NCBI GenBank assembly: GCA_003327425.1 | Contig: QOQW01000015.1 | Span: 62,001-126,000 of the forward strand | Length of the DNA: 64,000 nucleotides | Direction: 5' to 3' | DNA from: Candidatus Ozemibacter sibiricus | GTDB taxonomy: Bacteria > Muiribacteriota > Ozemobacteria > Ozemobacterales > Ozemobacteraceae | Shown here: positions 61,598 through 64,000 of the stretch, in pieces | Layout of the letters: each line of letters begins with the position of its first letter | Numbering within the stretch: position 1 is the stretch's first letter | Position numbers and translations under genes: made by a program | The notes under the pieces: generated by a model | Seen by the model: the letters and a program-made list of their open reading frames with translations, nothing else | What the model was told of the DNA's origin: nothing | Databases searched by the model: none

Positions 61598-62809
61598 TCA
61601 GCGCTTTCCTTTTTCGGAAGGTTCGGTCAGCGTTTTCCAGATATCCTCGACATGGAGCGGATTGAGGATGCGGACGCCCCGGATGTCGAACGGCCGCTCG
61701 CCGTTATAGAGGACCGTCCCAGGCAGGACCCGCTTGACGCCCAGCGTTTGGAACCATTCGAGTTGTTTGACGAAATCCGCGGAGAAGGTCGCTGCGGACT
61801 TGATCTCGACCGGCGTGAGCATCCCTTTTTCCCGGACGAGCAGATCGACCTCGTTGCCGTGGGAGTCCCGGAAGAAATAGATCTCAGGCCTGATCCCGCG
61901 GTTCAGGGCGTTTTTTACGATGTCGGCGATGACGAGGTTCTCGTAAAGGTTTCCCCGCAGAGGGTCGCGGGAAGCCTGCTCCGCCGTGTGGATGCCGAGC
62001 AGAAAGGCGGCAAGCCCCACATCGGTGAAGTATATCTTGGGCGACTTGATCACCCGTTTCTGGACGTTTTCGAAAAACGGGGGCAGTTCGAACACGACAT
62101 ACGAAGCCTTCAGCACTGAGAGCCAGTTTCGGATCGTCGTGGCGGAAGCGCCCACGTCGCCTCCCAGCGAGGCGAGGTTGACGATCTGTCCCACCCGGCC
62201 TGCCAACAGGGTCAGAAACTTCTGAAACAGCGACAGATCGCGCAACTGAATCAAGGCGCGGACATCCCGCTCGACGTAGGTCTGCAGATAGCCGTTGAAA
62301 AACCGGCGCGGCTCCAATCCTTCTTCATGAAGCCTGGGGAAAAAACCGCGACAGATCAAATCGAAGGGGTCAAGGGCCGAATCGTATCGGCGGATTTCGC
62401 GAAGGGAAAACGGCCATAGGGCCAGCATGGCCGTCCGGCCCGCCAGCGACTGACTGATCGCCTCATGCAGTTGCGGCTGATGACTGCCGGTCAGGATGAA
62501 CCGCCCGCGTTTCCTGGTCTTGTCGACCATGCCTTGGATATAGGAAAGCAGAACCGGAAGCCGTTGCACCTCGTCCAGGACGCCGCCGCCTTCCATCTGT
62601 GCGAGAAAACCCCGCGGATCGGCCTCGGCCGCCATGCGCACATCCGGGTCCTCGAGCGAAAAGTACGGCATGTCCGGAAACGTCATCCGGGTCAGGGTGG
62701 TCTTGCCCGACTGCCGCGGCCCGAGGATGGTCACCACTGGGTACTCGGCGGCGGATCGCAACAGCTCTTGGGTGACATCTCGAGTGATCATGGCATGATG
62801 ATACGGCAT
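61598..62809 (-). CDS. AAA ATPase with DUF4143 (cargo gene)
   Basis: A 403-aa protein of the AAA_14-DUF4143 family. Walker A is GPRQSGKTTLT at about residue 31; Walker B region VLDEVQRLPVLLSYI; the C-terminal DUF4143 part includes SGASATTIRNWLSVLKASYV-type sequence and the nuclease-like EVDLLVREKGMLTPVEIK. Function of the family is uncertain. It is on the minus strand and interrupts the baseplate genes; an AT-rich TTGCTT-17-TATCAT pair lies just upstream on that strand, near both candidate starts (62809 and 62791). It behaves like a moron with its own promoter. Confidence 0.8.
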   Translation of the reverse strand: MPYHHAMITRDVTQELLRSAAEYPVVTILGPRQSGKTTLTRMTFPDMPYFSLEDPDVRMAAEADPRGFLAQMEGGGVLDEVQRLPVLLSYIQGMVDKTRKRGRFILTGSHQPQLHEAISQSLAGRTAMLALWPFSLREIRRYDSALDPFDLICRGFFPRLHEEGLEPRRFFNGYLQTYVERDVRALIQLRDLSLFQKFLTLLAGRVGQIVNLASLGGDVGASATTIRNWLSVLKASYVVFELPPFFENVQKRVIKSPKIYFTDVGLAAFLLGIHTAEQASRDPLRGNLYENLVIADIVKNALNRGIRPEIYFFRDSHGNEVDLLVREKGMLTPVEIKSAATFSADFVKQLEWFQTLGVKRVLPGTVLYNGERPFDIRGVRILNPLHVEDIWKTLTEPSEKGKR

Positions 62810-62934
62810 GTTTGTGCAAAAAGCAAGTTAAACTTTTGATTTGCACAGACGTTGGCTTAAGCAAGACACCGCCGTCAGGGGATCGCATCCACGTGAGCCC
62901 GGAAATTCCTCGCCGACCCGCTCCCAGGTCCATC

Positions 62935-62965
62935 CCGACACCTCGCGCCGGTCGCCGGTAAGTAT
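62935..62965 (+). promoter_or_regulatory. Phage bipartite promoter site 8
   Basis: CCGACA (62935-62940), 18 bases, TAAGTAT (62959-62965; one change from TAGGTAT) with GCCGG before it. It lies 45 bases before the late-control D gene, beyond the minus-strand ATPase gene. Confidence 0.7.
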
Positions 62966-63009
62966 CCGGTGGAGTCCGTCCTTCAGGCGGGCCGACTGGA
63001 GACCGGCGC

Positions 63010-64000
63010 ATGGATATCGACACCTTCAAACCGACCTTTTTGATCCAGATCGAGGGGCAGACCCTTTCGGCGGATATCACGCAGGAGATCACCTCGTTCG
63101 TCTTCGAGGACAACGAGGAGGAACTCGACGTGTTGGAGCTCGCGGTCACCGACCGGAACCTCCAGTTCGTCGACGATCCCCTGTTCCAGGAAGGCAACGA
63201 GATCGTCGCTCGTTTTGGATATGTCGGCAACCTCTCGCCGCGCAAGAAGGCGGTCATCAAGGATATCGACTACGACTTTCCGGAGGACGGTGACCCGACC
63301 ATCCATATCAAGGCCTACGACAAAGGCTTCAAGCTGGCCGGAAAGGAGAACCAGAAGGTCTGGCAGAAGCCCGCGCCCGGCATCCTCTATTCCGAGATCG
63401 CCGAAGAGATCGCAGGGGCCAACGGCCTCACTCCGGTGGTCACGGCCACGAAAGCCCGTCATCTGCGCGTAACCCAGAGCAACGTTTCCGACGCACAGTT
63501 CCTCAAGGAACTGGCCGGAAAGGCGCGGGACAAGGACGGCGACGGCGTCACCGGATACGTCTTCTACGTCCAGGACGACGAGCTGCATTTCCATCCCCGC
63601 GATCTGGACAAGAAGCCCGCCGCGACCCTCGAGTACTTCACCGACCGCAAGGGCGTTCTGCGTTCCTTCCGCCCCTCGACGCAATCACAGGGGGCCAAGG
63701 GAGCGGGCGTCGAGACCAAGGCCGTGGGTGTGGACCCTCGCAAGAAGGAGCCGGTCGAGCACAAGGCCAATAACGAGACCACCCCGGAGCGGACCTCGCT
63801 GGGGAAACGGACCTACCTGGTGGACGGGAACACCGGCGAGGGCGCTTACAAGGAGCAGGAGTCCGGGCAGGTGGTCCCCACCTTTGACCGTTCCGAGGGC
63901 TTCCACGAGGAGCCGCGACAGGAACCGGCCCAGGACCTCTCCGAGGGGAAGTTCCGCGAGGCCGAGCTCCGCCAGGTGGAAGCCGATGCGGTGACCATCG
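63010..64000 (+). CDS. Phage late control D / tail hub protein, 3'-truncated by window edge
   Basis: At least 330 aa of an open frame from ATG 63010 (preceded by GGAGACC) to the window end. The start MDIDTFKPTFLIQIEGQTLS, with VLELAVTDRNLQFVDDPLFQ, PTIHIKAYDKGFKLAGKE and LRVTQSNVSDAQFLKELAGK, matches gpD/VgrG-like hub proteins at the tip of contractile tails. The later part (RPSTQSQGAKGAGVETKAVG) is the usual linker toward the phage late-control C-terminal domain, which lies outside the window. Confidence 0.85.
   Translation, partial: MDIDTFKPTFLIQIEGQTLSADITQEITSFVFEDNEEELDVLELAVTDRNLQFVDDPLFQEGNEIVARFGYVGNLSPRKKAVIKDIDYDFPEDGDPTIHIKAYDKGFKLAGKENQKVWQKPAPGILYSEIAEEIAGANGLTPVVTATKARHLRVTQSNVSDAQFLKELAGKARDKDGDGVTGYVFYVQDDELHFHPRDLDKKPAATLEYFTDRKGVLRSFRPSTQSQGAKGAGVETKAVGVDPRKKEPVEHKANNETTPERTSLGKRTYLVDGNTGEGAYKEQESGQVVPTFDRSEGFHEEPRQEPAQDLSEGKFREAELRQVEADAVTI

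Overview
The window joins about 16.4 kb of GC-rich bacterial chromosome to at least 47 kb of an integrated contractile-tailed (myovirus-type) prophage that runs off the right edge. The host genes (aconitase, FAA hydrolase, SH3-TPR secreted protein, NapH-like iron-sulfur membrane protein, GAF-GGDEF sensor, large TPR regulator, several secreted proteins) suggest a free-living, probably Gram-negative-type bacterium. I cannot assign it to a phylum from sequence alone.

Region 1 (1-16484), host. Mostly single-gene units with recognisable sigma-70 promoters and terminators, ending in a tRNA-Asn(GTT) gene with encoded CCA at 16409-16484.

Region 2 (about 16560-33600), prophage integration, control and replication. 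A DUF2924 / large serine recombinase / HTH cassette is followed by a LexA-type autocleaving repressor with a 20-bp palindromic operator inside its promoter. Then come genes of unknown function, a noncoding stretch dense in hairpins, an ECF-like sigma factor (23832-24419) and a replication-recombination operon: Cas4/RecB-like nuclease, Sak4-like ATPase, DUF669 protein, ERCC4 nuclease, RecD2-like helicase and a 1106-aa primase-helicase. After the primase gene lies an iteron-like array of twelve octamers, a candidate origin.

Region 3 (33600-64000), DNA packaging and virion. It holds terminase, a tyrosine recombinase pair on the opposite strand, portal, MuF protein, then a low-GC type II restriction-modification cassette (BsuBI/PstI type) on the minus strand. 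Next is a 1287-aa fusion of two adenine methyltransferases with a capsid protease and scaffold, followed by decoration, capsid and connector genes, tail sheath, tube, a frameshifted tail chaperone, a 1301-aa tape measure and baseplate/hub genes. A DUF4143 ATPase on the minus strand interrupts the baseplate genes.

The most interesting signal is regulatory. Eight plus-strand sites share CCGACR, exactly 18 bases, then TAGGTAT (usually preceded by CTCCGG). Each sits 38-210 bases before a gene or operon of the prophage. With a phage sigma factor encoded in the same element, the simplest reading is a dedicated sigma regulon. A second signal is a structured RNA present twice (before the small first gene of the integration cassette and before the sigma gene), with covarying closing-stem pairs and, in both copies, a following hairpin that hides the ribosome binding site.
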